DNA from: Prado023 sp964418695
GTDB taxonomy: Bacteria; Actinomycetota; Actinomycetes; S36-B12; CAIYMF01
Direction of reading: 5' to 3'
Length of the DNA stretch: 64,000 nt
Assembly (NCBI GenBank): GCA_964418695.1
Contig: CAYQMN010000001.1
Coordinates: 1 to 64,000 of the forward strand
The stretch's first letter is position 1; each line of letters opens with the position of its first letter. Positions 44,815-52,802 of the stretch are shown here, piece after piece. The translations under genes and the position numbers were made by a program. Below the pieces are notes generated by a model. It had not been told where the DNA came from. It did not search any database and was given only the letters and a program-made list of their open reading frames with translations.

Positions 44815-45597
44815 CTAGATGGACTGCCAGGACGGCTTCTTGCGCCACGTGGACGTGTAGTAGTCCCGCGCTTCGAGCTTGCTCGCGGCTGCCGCATCCA
44901 CGATGACGGTCGTGCGCGGGTGCACCTGCAGGGCCGAGGCCGGCCACCGGGCCATGATCGGACCCTCCACGCAGGCGTGCACGGCGTCTGCCTTGTTGTC
45001 GCCGAACCCGAGCATGATGACGTGGCGAGCCTCCAGGATCGTGCCGATCCCCTGCGTGATGCACAGCCGCGGGACCTGGTCGATGGAGTCGAAGAACCTC
45101 GCGTTGTCCTCCCGGGTCTGGTCGGTCAGCGTCTTCAGGCGCGTGCGCGAGCCGAGCGAGGACATCGGCTCGTTGAACGCGATGTGCCCGTCGGAGCCGA
45201 TGCCCAGGATCTGCAGGTCGATGCCGCCGGAGTCCACGATCGCCTTGTCGTAGTCGATCGCCTCCTGGAGCAGGTCCTCGGCCAGCCCGTTGGGCACATG
45301 GGCGCGCTCGATCGGCAGGTCGATGTGGTCGAACAGCTCCCGGCGCATGAACGTCTCGTAGGACTCCGGATGCCCCTTGGGCAGCCCGACGTACTCGTCG
45401 AGGTTGAACGAGCTGGCCTGAGCGAACGAGAGCCCCTCCTCCCGGTGGCGGCGGATCAGCTCCTTGTACACGCCCAGCGGGGTGGAGCCGGTGGCCAGCC
45501 CGAGCACGGCGTCGGGCTTGCTTGTCAGCAGCCGGGTGTAGGCGTCGGCGACGATCGGCACGGCGTCGGCAGGGGTCTCGACGATCACAACTTCCAC
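44815..45597 (-). CDS. nagB: Glucosamine-6-phosphate deaminase
   Basis: NagB converts glucosamine-6-phosphate to fructose-6-phosphate and ammonia, in the catabolism of amino sugars. The product is 260 aa, the usual size. It shows VLGLATGSTPLGVYKELI (phosphate loop), SFNLDEYVGLP, LGIGSDGHIAFNEP with the catalytic His, and IMLGFGDNKADAV. GTG 45597 follows GAGGAGC. Amino sugars imported by a PTS such as the one at 1.1 kb would feed it, but the genes are 44 kb apart. Confidence 0.96.
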   Translation of the reverse strand: MEVVIVETPADAVPIVADAYTRLLTSKPDAVLGLATGSTPLGVYKELIRRHREEGLSFAQASSFNLDEYVGLPKGHPESYETFMRRELFDHIDLPIERAHVPNGLAEDLLQEAIDYDKAIVDSGGIDLQILGIGSDGHIAFNEPMSSLGSRTRLKTLTDQTREDNARFFDSIDQVPRLCITQGIGTILEARHVIMLGFGDNKADAVHACVEGPIMARWPASALQVHPRTTVIVDAAAASKLEARDYYTSTWRKKPSWQSI

Positions 45598-45684
45598 GAC
45601 TGCTCCTCGGTCGGCACCGGATCGGTCGTGTGCATCATGGCCCACACGGCAGCGGTAGCGCGCGATGATCGGAGGATGCCGGCG

Positions 45685-46233
45685 ATGAGGGACGTCACAG
45701 CCATCACGGGCATCCTGGGCGAGCGCCCGCCGCGCTGCGGGAGCACTCGCGTGGTGTGCATCGACGGGCCGGCCGGCTCGGGCAAGACCACGCTGGCCGG
45801 TCGGTTGGCCAGCGCGGTGGGCGGTGCCCCGGTGGTGCACCTGGACGACCTCTACGAGGGCTGGCACCAGGACCTGGGCGCGCCCCTGGCCTCAAGCCTG
45901 CGCCGCTGGCTGCTCGACCCGTGGGCGCAGGGCCGGCCGGGGCGGTTCCCGCGCTATGACTGGGCGGCGGACGCGTACGGCTCGGAGTGGACCGAGGTCG
46001 CGGCAGCCCCGGTCGCGATCCTGGAGGGCTGCGGCAGCGCGTCGAGGCTCGTTCGGTCCAGCGCCACCGTGGTGGTGTGGGTGCAGGCCGACCCTGAGGT
46101 CCGGCTGCGCCGCGGCCTGCGCCGCGACGGTGAGGCGATGGCGGCCCAGTGGCCCGGCTGGCAGCGCCGCGAGGCACGGCACTTCGAGGCGGACGGCACG
46201 CGCGCGGCCGCGGACGTGGTGGTCAGAACCTGA
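45685..46233 (+). CDS. Uridine-kinase-like P-loop NTPase (paralogue)
   Basis: This is a 182-residue P-loop kinase-like protein: Walker A VVCIDGPAGSGKTTLAGRLA, the DD pair in VVHLDDLYEGWHQ, and VAILEGCGSASRLVRSSATVVVWVQADPEVRLRRGLRRD. It has the same order of motifs as the protein at 40741-41382, so the two are probably paralogues, although overall similarity appears low. GGAGG at 45671-45675 suits ATG 45685 rather than the ATG nine bases earlier. It diverges from nagB. Confidence 0.82.
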   Translation: MRDVTAITGILGERPPRCGSTRVVCIDGPAGSGKTTLAGRLASAVGGAPVVHLDDLYEGWHQDLGAPLASSLRRWLLDPWAQGRPGRFPRYDWAADAYGSEWTEVAAAPVAILEGCGSASRLVRSSATVVVWVQADPEVRLRRGLRRDGEAMAAQWPGWQRREARHFEADGTRAAADVVVRT

Positions 46234-46274
46234 CCTTGCGGATCGGGGGCCGTGCGGGTCTTGACCGTAATGCT

Positions 46275-46319
46275 GGGGACCGCGGCGCCGGGGACCGTGG
46301 CGTTGGGGACCGTGGCGCT
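46275..46319. repeat. 15-bp tandem repeat, three units
   Basis: GGGGACCGYGGCGYY-type units occur at 46275-46289, 46290-46304 and 46305-46319, between the convergent kinase-like and DUF3090 genes. It does not overlap either coding region. No hairpin is evident. Confidence 0.75.
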
Positions 46320-46341
46320 TGGGGCTTGGCCGAGTCCAGGC

Positions 46342-46887
46342 TCAGCGCCGATAGCCGTTGGCGCGCGGGCACACATGGCCCCGGGCATCCAGGGGCTGCT
46401 GGCACAGCGGGCACGGCGGCCGACCCGAAGCCAGCACGCGCCGCGCCCGCTCGACGAACTCGACCGCTTGGCCGACGCTGGCCCGCACCCGCAGCAGCGG
46501 CGGCCCCTCGTCCTGGTCGTCGAGCTCGGTCGGGTCCACGCCGTCCCGGTCGCTGGCCGCGTGCAGCTCGAAGAGCATCTGCTGCGGTCCCGGGTCCCAG
46601 CCGAACGCGATGGCCGAGACCCGGAACTGCTCGGTGAGTGGCACGTCCAGGGGTGCCAGGTCGGCGGCGGCCGGGTCCGGGAGCGCGACTCCGTGCCGAC
46701 TGGCGACGTCGGCGAGCAGGTCGGCCAGGCGGTCGGCCAGGATCGAGACCTGCTCCCTGGCCATCGCCACGGTGGTGATCTGCGAGCCTGAGCGTGCCTG
46801 CAGGTAGAACGACCGCTCCCCCGGCAGCCCGACGGTGCCGATCACGAACCGCTGCACGGCGACGTGCTCGTGGACCTCCCGTGGCAT
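46342..46887 (-). CDS. DUF3090 family protein
   Basis: This is a 181-residue member of the actinobacterial DUF3090 family: RFVIGTVGLPGERSFYLQARSG, then ITTVAMAREQVSILADRLADLL, VSAIAFGWDPG and the C-terminal zinc-ribbon-like CPLCQQPLDARGHVCPRANGYRR. The fold and function are unknown. In many genomes it lies near mycothiol ligase mshC; no mshC is seen here, though uppP, often in the same neighbourhood, is 9 kb away. A 34-bp tandem repeat lies directly upstream of its start. Confidence 0.88.
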   Translation of the reverse strand: MPREVHEHVAVQRFVIGTVGLPGERSFYLQARSGSQITTVAMAREQVSILADRLADLLADVASRHGVALPDPAAADLAPLDVPLTEQFRVSAIAFGWDPGPQQMLFELHAASDRDGVDPTELDDQDEGPPLLRVRASVGQAVEFVERARRVLASGRPPCPLCQQPLDARGHVCPRANGYRR

Positions 46888-46902
46888 GCGGTCACCCTAG
46901 AC

Positions 46903-47011
46903 CGGGCTGGACGAGCCAGACCGGCCGCGAGTCCGCCGGGCTGGACGAGCCAGACCGGCCGCGAGTCCGCCGGGCTGGACGAGCCAGACCGGCCGCGAGT
47001 CCGCCGGGCTG
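46903..47011. repeat. 34-bp tandem repeat, three full copies plus partial fourth
   Basis: Identical 34-bp units begin at 46903, 46937 and 46971, each starting CGGGCTGGACGAGCCAGACC; a fourth copy from 47005 degenerates after seven bases. The unit contains a small CTGG...CCAG dyad. The period is not a multiple of three, and the repeat is in a non-coding gap upstream of DUF3090. There are no spacers, so it is not a CRISPR array. Confidence 0.95.
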
Positions 47012-47179
47012 AGCGAGTCCGAGGGGCTGGGAGTCCGACGGGCCGCGCCAGCGAGACCAACCCCCGCGAGTCGGCCGTGGCACGAGGTCGGCTGTCGCCG
47101 GCCGGTCCTAGACTCGCGGGCGGCGCGCCCTCGGTCCCCGCAGAAGCGGGTCGGGGGCCTTCGCCCAGACGGGAGGAAC

Positions 47180-47540
47180 GTGGCAGGCAGCACCGACCCG
47201 GGCGACGGCCGGGTCTGCCTTGTCGGGGCCTACGAGCGGCACAACGTCGGTGACTGGCTGCTCGCCTGGTGCGCCCAGCGGCTCCTGGGGCCAGGGCATG
47301 ACGCGCCAGGGTGACCAGGCGCTGGCGGAGCGGGACGCCGCCCGGGCGCGGGCGGAGGGGCTCGCCCAAGCGCTGGCGGACGTGCAGTCCAGCGCGTCCT
47401 GGCGGGCGACCGCGGGCCTGCGCGCGCTCAAGGGCGCAGTACGCGACCGTCGGCCAGGGAGCCGCCCAGCTCCCGGCAGCGACGCGCAGCAGGGCGGCGC
47501 CGAGCGAGCAGGCCGGCTCTCCCGGGGCGGATCTCGCTAG
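47180..47540 (+). pseudogene. Remnant of a polysaccharide pyruvyl-transferase-like gene
   Basis: After a good ribosome-binding site (GGGAGGAAC) a GTG start at 47180 opens a 44-codon frame (VCLVGAYERHNVGDWLLAWCAQRLLG) ending at 47314. This resembles the N-terminus of polysaccharide pyruvyl transferases. From about 47310 another frame carries a coiled-coil end (ERDAARARAEGLAQALADVQ followed by SSASWRATAGLRALK), the usual C-terminal tail of such enzymes or of glycosyltransferases. The middle of the gene, several hundred codons, is missing. The 3' end is the TAG at 47538. Confidence 0.65.
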
Positions 47541-47549
47541 CATCCCCGG

Positions 47550-49337
47550 GTGCCGACCTCCCGGGTCCCCCACCTCCTGGCCAGGCGGCGGCCGGCCGTC
47601 GCGCTGCTGGTCGCGGCGGTCCTCCTGGCGGGCTGCACGTCCTCGTCCGATCCGACTCCCTCCCCGCAGCCCACGACCGCGTCGGCGTCCGCCTCCCCGG
47701 ACCCCCGGACGCACCTGGCCGAGCTCGCGGAGCCCGGCAGGTTCCTGACGCAGGCCACCAGCTACACGCTGCCGACTCTGCCGGTGCCGGGGCTGGCCCA
47801 GCCGGTCGAGGTGGAGGGCGACGTGGTCGGGCCGGTCGACGCCGACGGGCCGTTGCCCCTCGTGCTGTTCCTGCACGGGTATCAGGCGTCCTGCTCGCGT
47901 GCCTCCGACGGCAGCTCCACGGGCGATTGGCCGTGTCCGGAGGGCTTCGAGCCGATCGCCAACCGGGCCGGGTTCGAGTACCTCCAAGAGCGGCTGGCCT
48001 CGCACGGATTCCTCACGGTCTCGATCGCGGGGAACGGCGTGAACGTCCAGGACACCGACATGAACCAGGCGGCCGGCGCGGACGGTCGGGCCACGCTGAT
48101 CCACCACCACCTCGATGCCTGGGCCGCGGGCGGCATCGAGCAGGTCGGCTCCCGGTGGCCCGAGGTCGACGCGCGCTCGGTGCTGCTCGTGGGCCACAGC
48201 CGCGGCGGCGAGGGCGTGGACCATGCCGCCACGCAGGCGCCCGACGATGCCGCCTGGACCATCCGGGGCGAGGTCCTGATCGCGCCGACCGAGTTCGAGC
48301 GGCCCGCGCGGGGCAGCGTCCCGGTGGTCGCGTTCAGCGGGGACTGCGACGGCGACGTCGGCCCCGGCGCCGGCCAGCGCTACGTCGACCGCCCCGCCGA
48401 CCCGGCGCACCTGCGCTCCTCCGTGCTGCTCGCGGGCGCCAACCACAACTTCTTCAACACCGAGTGGGATCCGGCCACCTCCGCGATCAAGCAGGGCTAC
48501 GACGACGCCTACCTGGAGTCCGGGCAGATCGACCCCACCTGCGACCCGAAGGGCGATCACCGGCTGACCGCCGCGCAGCAGCAGGATGTCGCGATGCGGG
48601 TGCTCACCATGGCCGCCGCCGCGCTGCTCTCCGAGGACCAGGTCGCCGCCGACGCCTTGGACGGCCGGACCGCACTGCCGGTCGGCGAGCCCACGGTCGA
48701 TGTGGCCGCGCTGGGCCGGGGCCGGACCACGTCGATGATGACCACCGGCTACACGGGGGTCGGGTCGGGATCGATGACGGCGGTGCGCTGCCGTGGCGTC
48801 TCGGAGACCGAGCGCAAGCGCGACTGCGGCCGAGGCACGGGCATGGGCACGTCGGTGCACTGGCCGGACTCCTACCTGGACACGGTGCCGCGGGACTACC
48901 TGGAGCTGCACTGGGGCAAGGTGAGCGGTACGACTGACGGCTCCCCCGTGCCGGACGCGAGCGCCGCGGAGCAGGTGACGCTGACCCTGGCCGGCCCGAT
49001 GGACCTGTCCGCTGCCGACGGGGTGGAGGCCCGGATCGCGCTGGCCGCCGACAGCAGCCCGGTGTCCTTCGACGTCGGCCTCACCGACGGCGAAGGCCGA
49101 TCGGCGGTGCTGGCGGCCAACGGACCCCTGCGCGTGCTGCCGGGCGGACCCCTGCTGCCCCCGCGGCGCTGGGGTCAGCGAATCTTCGCCGAGCTGCCGG
49201 GTGCGCCCGGGGATCCAGGCCGAGCGGCGGCCCTGGGTGGGCTGGACCCGACTCGGATCGTGAAGGTCGCGCTCATCCCCCGCTCCGACGACGGCCACGC
49301 CTGGATCATCGACCTCAGCGCGCTGCCGCATCGCTGA
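47550..49337 (+). CDS. Lipoprotein alpha/beta hydrolase
   Basis: This is an exported lipoprotein of 595 aa. The signal peptide ends VLLAGC, with the lipid-modified Cys29, and a Ser/Thr/Pro-rich linker follows. The hydrolase domain has LVLFLHGYQASC (oxyanion loop), nucleophile S217 in LLVGHSRGGEG, VVAFSGDCDGDV and NHNFFNTEWDP with a candidate His. It resembles cutinase/PET-hydrolase-like or chlorophyllase-type folds only in general. About 200 C-terminal residues of beta-rich sequence form an extra domain. GTG 47550 lies six bases after TAGCAT (47538-47543), which overlaps the stop of the preceding pseudogene, so a leaderless start is likely. Confidence 0.85.
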   Translation: MPTSRVPHLLARRRPAVALLVAAVLLAGCTSSSDPTPSPQPTTASASASPDPRTHLAELAEPGRFLTQATSYTLPTLPVPGLAQPVEVEGDVVGPVDADGPLPLVLFLHGYQASCSRASDGSSTGDWPCPEGFEPIANRAGFEYLQERLASHGFLTVSIAGNGVNVQDTDMNQAAGADGRATLIHHHLDAWAAGGIEQVGSRWPEVDARSVLLVGHSRGGEGVDHAATQAPDDAAWTIRGEVLIAPTEFERPARGSVPVVAFSGDCDGDVGPGAGQRYVDRPADPAHLRSSVLLAGANHNFFNTEWDPATSAIKQGYDDAYLESGQIDPTCDPKGDHRLTAAQQQDVAMRVLTMAAAALLSEDQVAADALDGRTALPVGEPTVDVAALGRGRTTSMMTTGYTGVGSGSMTAVRCRGVSETERKRDCGRGTGMGTSVHWPDSYLDTVPRDYLELHWGKVSGTTDGSPVPDASAAEQVTLTLAGPMDLSAADGVEARIALAADSSPVSFDVGLTDGEGRSAVLAANGPLRVLPGGPLLPPRRWGQRIFAELPGAPGDPGRAAALGGLDPTRIVKVALIPRSDDGHAWIIDLSALPHR

Positions 49338-49418
49338 GTGGGGCTGCGACGTCGGTCCGACTCAGCGACCCGCCCGGCAGCGCCCCGAGGTGCTTGGCCG
49401 GGCTGCCGGGGCGATGGG

Positions 49419-50459
49419 ATGCTGCACGGCGTGATCGTGGGGATGGGCCGCTACCGCGCCGGACGCGAGGTCGACCAGGAGCAGACCGCGCGCATCAAGT
49501 CCGTGGGCTCGGTCACCGCGGAGGTGATCGAGCCACTCCGGGCGATGCTGCAGGACGCCCGCGACGACGACTCGGACTTCGTGTGGCTGGGCCTGACCGC
49601 GCCGAGCCCGCATGAGGTCGAGCTGCTGGGTGAGCTGCTGGGCATCTCCCGGCTGTGGATCGACGACACGCTCAACCCGCTCCAGCGGGCCAAGGCCGAG
49701 CTCGCCCCGGACAAGCGCGCCGGCCTGGCCGTGTTCAAGATGATCAGCTACGACGACGCGCGGTCCGCGATCGAGACCGGCCAGATCGCGCTGCTCATCG
49801 GGCACTCGCACGTCGTGACCGTCCGGCTCGGCCCCATCGGGTCCCTGACACGGGTCCGCGCGCACCTGGTCGACCGGCCGGACCTGCTGGCGCACGGACC
49901 GCTGATGGCCGTCCACGCCATCCTCGACGCGATCGTCGACGACTACCTGGCCGCCAGCGAGGAGCTGGTCCGAGACGTCGATGCGCTCGAGGAGCAGGTC
50001 TTCTCCCCCGAGGTCACCGACAGCAGTGCCGCGATCTATCGGCTCAAGCGGGAGAACCTCGAGCTGCGCCGAGCCGTCGCCCCGCTGGTCCCGATCGCCC
50101 AGCGGATGGTGACCGGCTCGGCCGACGGCGTGCCGCACGACCTGCGGCCCTTCTACCACGACGTCGGCGACCACCTGCTGCGCGCCCACGACAACGTGGA
50201 CTCCACCGAGACGCTGCTCATCTCGATGCTGCAGGCGTCCTTCGCGATCCAGTCCCTGCAGCAGAACACCGACATGCGCAAGATCGGCGCCTACGCGGCC
50301 ATGCTCGCCGTCCCCACCGCCATCGCCGGCGTCTACGGGATGAACTTCGAGCACATGCCCGAGCTGTCGTGGACCTTCGGGTATCCGATGGTGCTCACGG
50401 TCATGGCGGCCTCGCTGTTCGTGCTCTACCGCGTGTTCAAGCGCTCCGGCTGGCTGTAG
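49419..50459 (+). CDS. corA: CorA-family divalent cation (magnesium) transporter
   Basis: This is a 346-residue CorA-type channel for Mg2+ (or Co2+/Ni2+). The long cytoplasmic domain includes FVWLGLTAPSPHEVELL and a coiled-coil helix (DALEEQVFSPEVTDSSAAIYRLKRE). Two C-terminal membrane helices carry the defining GMN motif in VYGMNFEHMPEL. ATG 49419 is chosen; an in-frame GTG at 49338 directly after the previous stop would add 27 unlikely residues. The gene is probably an independent unit. Confidence 0.93.
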   Translation: MLHGVIVGMGRYRAGREVDQEQTARIKSVGSVTAEVIEPLRAMLQDARDDDSDFVWLGLTAPSPHEVELLGELLGISRLWIDDTLNPLQRAKAELAPDKRAGLAVFKMISYDDARSAIETGQIALLIGHSHVVTVRLGPIGSLTRVRAHLVDRPDLLAHGPLMAVHAILDAIVDDYLAASEELVRDVDALEEQVFSPEVTDSSAAIYRLKRENLELRRAVAPLVPIAQRMVTGSADGVPHDLRPFYHDVGDHLLRAHDNVDSTETLLISMLQASFAIQSLQQNTDMRKIGAYAAMLAVPTAIAGVYGMNFEHMPELSWTFGYPMVLTVMAASLFVLYRVFKRSGWL

Positions 50460-50616
50460 CCCGCCTCGTCCCCAGCGTGCGGTGCTCGGACCAGGCGCCT
50501 GCGGAGGCTCGGCGGCCCACGGGTGGCGCGAGGGTGGCGCGAGGGTGCGCGAGTCGTCGCGTCCCGAGCCTCGGGCGCAGTACTGTCCCCACGACGCCCG
50601 ACCCCACGGAGGAGTC

Positions 50617-51012
50617 ATGACCGGTCCGGTAGTGCCCGCGACAGCCCGGCTCGGGGACGGCCAGGTCCGCGTTCAGGTCCAGCTCAACGAGACCGCGGTG
50701 GCTGCCTGGGAGGAGGAGGACCCCGAGCGCGAGGTCGGGATCTTCGGCAACCGGCAGAAGCCCTCGCAGGCACTGCAGCTGGAGGACGTGGGCGATTCGA
50801 TCGGCGCGATCGCGGCAGCCATGAGCGCCGCGATCGCCAGGGTCGCCCCGGACGAGGCGGAGGTCGAGTTCGGCGTCGATGTCGGCCTGGAGTCCGGTCA
50901 GCTGACCTCCCTGCTGGTCAAGGGCACCGGCAACGCCACCCTCAAGGTCCGCCTGCTCTGGAAGAAGGGGACCGACGCGAAGCCCGCCGGTCCACCGGGG
51001 GCTGGGGTCTGA
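50617..51012 (+). CDS. Trypco1-like (trypsin co-occurring domain) small protein
   Basis: This is a 131-residue protein resembling the trypsin-co-occurring domain 1 / CU044_2847 group: VEFGVDVGLESGQLTSLLVKGTGNATLKVRLLW at the C-terminus is the characteristic beta segment. It is encoded just before a trypsin-CHAT gene (three-base gap) behind GGAGG and ATG 50617. In published comparative work on predicted conflict systems, trypco domains occur next to trypsin-like proteases, CHAT proteases and TPR proteins, and are thought to be regulatory partners. No biochemical function is known. The sequence is acidic and has no membrane segment. Confidence 0.8.
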   Translation: MTGPVVPATARLGDGQVRVQVQLNETAVAAWEEEDPEREVGIFGNRQKPSQALQLEDVGDSIGAIAAAMSAAIARVAPDEAEVEFGVDVGLESGQLTSLLVKGTGNATLKVRLLWKKGTDAKPAGPPGAGV

Positions 51013-51015
51013 GCC

Positions 51016-52791
51016 GTGGCGCAGTCGCTTACCGACTTGCTGGCCTCCGCGGCAGTGCGGATCGAGATCGGCGGCGTCGCGAACGGCACCGGCTTCTTCA
51101 TCTCGCCCACACACGTGGTCACGTGCACCCACGTCCTCGACGAGTACCTGTCGACCTCGGCCGGAGCCCGGCCCACCCTCGCGCTGATCGACAGCCGCGG
51201 GAATGCGCACGAGGTCACCGGCGTGCCCAAGCCCGCCGCGGATCCGCAGGTCGACCTGGCGCTGCTGCAGCTGGCCAAGGCCGACACCTCGGTCCCGTTC
51301 GTGCTGCTCGACGACACCGTCGACACGCTCGACGACCTGGCATCGTTCGGGTTCCCCGAACGCCACCCCGAAGGGGAGCCCACGACGTTCCAGGTCGAGG
51401 GCACGAGCGGGGGCACAGTGGCGACAATCAAGTTCAAGGACGGACAGGTCCGCCCCGGGATGTCGGGCTCCGCCCTGCTCAACCTGCGCACCGGCGGCGT
51501 CTGCGGCGTGGTCCGCAAGACTCGCAACGAGCGCACCGACCTCGGCGGATACGGCGTGCGGGTCTCCGCGCTGCACGCCGCCTTCGAGGAGGTGCCCAAG
51601 CTCAACTCGGATGCCCACCGGGCCGATCCGCGCTGGCTCAGTCTCCTGAGCGCCGACCAGCGGCGTCGCATGAGTCTGCCGGCCCCGGCGGCGGGCGGTC
51701 CGGCGCAGGAGGAGTACGTGATCCGGGTCAGCCAGGCGGGCGAGCACTGGCAGGTCGAGGCCTCGGCTGGGTCTGGCGGTGCCGCAGGAGCCGCCACGGG
51801 CAAGGCCGTCCAGGTCGATCTGAACACGGTTCGGGCCGAGGTGCCCAGGCTGCTGCGTGCCTGGAAGGCCCAGGGCCGGATCAACGAGGCCGAGCAGTCG
51901 CGGCTCCTCGGCCACGTGCTCTACCGCGCGATCCTGCCCGAGGAGATCGGGGCCACGTTCGAGCAACGGGCCTTCGTCGACAAGGTGACCGTCCACCTCG
52001 GTCTGTGCTTCGACGCCGACGTGGACGCCGACCTGGCGTTCCTGCCGTGGGAGCAGCTCTTCCTGCGCGGCCAGCACGTGGAGCAGCCGCTGGGTGCCAC
52101 CACGCAGGCATCACTGACACGGGTGCGTGACCCGCAGCCCGACTCGGCCCCGCCTGCCCCGCCGAGCTCGGCCGGCGTGCTGGTGGTGCAGGCGCCGATC
52201 GACGGCCACCCCGCCGTGAAGCGCGCGAGCGCGGAGCTGGTCCGGATGCTGGGCGGTCTGACGAGTCTGGTGCCCCTCCCCGGCCCTGCCGAGCTCTCCT
52301 TGGACGACATCGAGGCGCGCCTGACGGTCGGGGACGTCAGCGTCCTGCACTACGTGGGCTACGGCCAGTTCACCGCGAGCCGCGACGGGTCCGGCGACGA
52401 GCTGGCCTTCGCCAACTCCGACCCGCTGGGCGACGAGGAGCTGGTGGGGGCGGGCACGCTGGCCGACGCGCTGCGCGCCCACCCGCCGACCCTGGTGGTG
52501 CTGCAGACCTGCGGCCTGGCCGAGGGGGTCGTGCCCGCCGACCCGACCGCCCTGGCGATGACCCTGGTCGACGCCGGCGTGCAGGCCGTCGTCGCCTTCC
52601 CCTATCCCCTGACCGACGAGCTCGCCGGCAAGGCCTGGACCCGGATGTACGAGCAGCTCGACGCGGGCGCCCAGATCCGGGTGGCTGTCCAGGACGCCCG
52701 GCGCTCCTCGTCGCTGCGCTCGTCACCGTGGTCGAGGCCGGCGCTGTTCATGGCGCGGCCGTCACCGGCGGCCCTCGTGGCGAGGCGATAG
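51016..52791 (+). CDS. Double protease: trypsin-like domain plus CHAT caspase-like domain
   Basis: This is a 591-residue fusion. The N-terminal trypsin domain has H39 in VVTCTHVL, D80 in QVDLALL and S150 in PGMSGSALL, a complete chymotrypsin-type triad. A Pro/Gly-rich linker (about 220-265) and helical region lead to a CHAT domain with the caspase-like dyad H445 (VLHYVGYG) and C499 (VVLQTCGLAEG). No signal peptide is seen, so it is cytosolic. It is three bases downstream of the trypco1-like gene and 11 bp upstream of the TPR gene. A likely reading is that the trypsin domain processes or activates something and CHAT cleaves a target when triggered, but targets are unknown. Confidence 0.88.
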   Translation: MAQSLTDLLASAAVRIEIGGVANGTGFFISPTHVVTCTHVLDEYLSTSAGARPTLALIDSRGNAHEVTGVPKPAADPQVDLALLQLAKADTSVPFVLLDDTVDTLDDLASFGFPERHPEGEPTTFQVEGTSGGTVATIKFKDGQVRPGMSGSALLNLRTGGVCGVVRKTRNERTDLGGYGVRVSALHAAFEEVPKLNSDAHRADPRWLSLLSADQRRRMSLPAPAAGGPAQEEYVIRVSQAGEHWQVEASAGSGGAAGAATGKAVQVDLNTVRAEVPRLLRAWKAQGRINEAEQSRLLGHVLYRAILPEEIGATFEQRAFVDKVTVHLGLCFDADVDADLAFLPWEQLFLRGQHVEQPLGATTQASLTRVRDPQPDSAPPAPPSSAGVLVVQAPIDGHPAVKRASAELVRMLGGLTSLVPLPGPAELSLDDIEARLTVGDVSVLHYVGYGQFTASRDGSGDELAFANSDPLGDEELVGAGTLADALRAHPPTLVVLQTCGLAEGVVPADPTALAMTLVDAGVQAVVAFPYPLTDELAGKAWTRMYEQLDAGAQIRVAVQDARRSSSLRSSPWSRPALFMARPSPAALVARR

Positions 52792-52802
52792 GGGGCCGCG
52801 GG

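Noticed and set aside
43771..45670. Long plus-strand open frame running through the hydrolase and nagB region
   Set aside because: It is antisense to two well-recognised genes; only the last part of the frame (from 45685) is a real gene with a ribosome-binding site.
46903..47011. CRISPR array for the 34-bp repeats
   Set aside because: The copies are adjacent with no spacers, and no cas genes are present; it is a plain tandem repeat.
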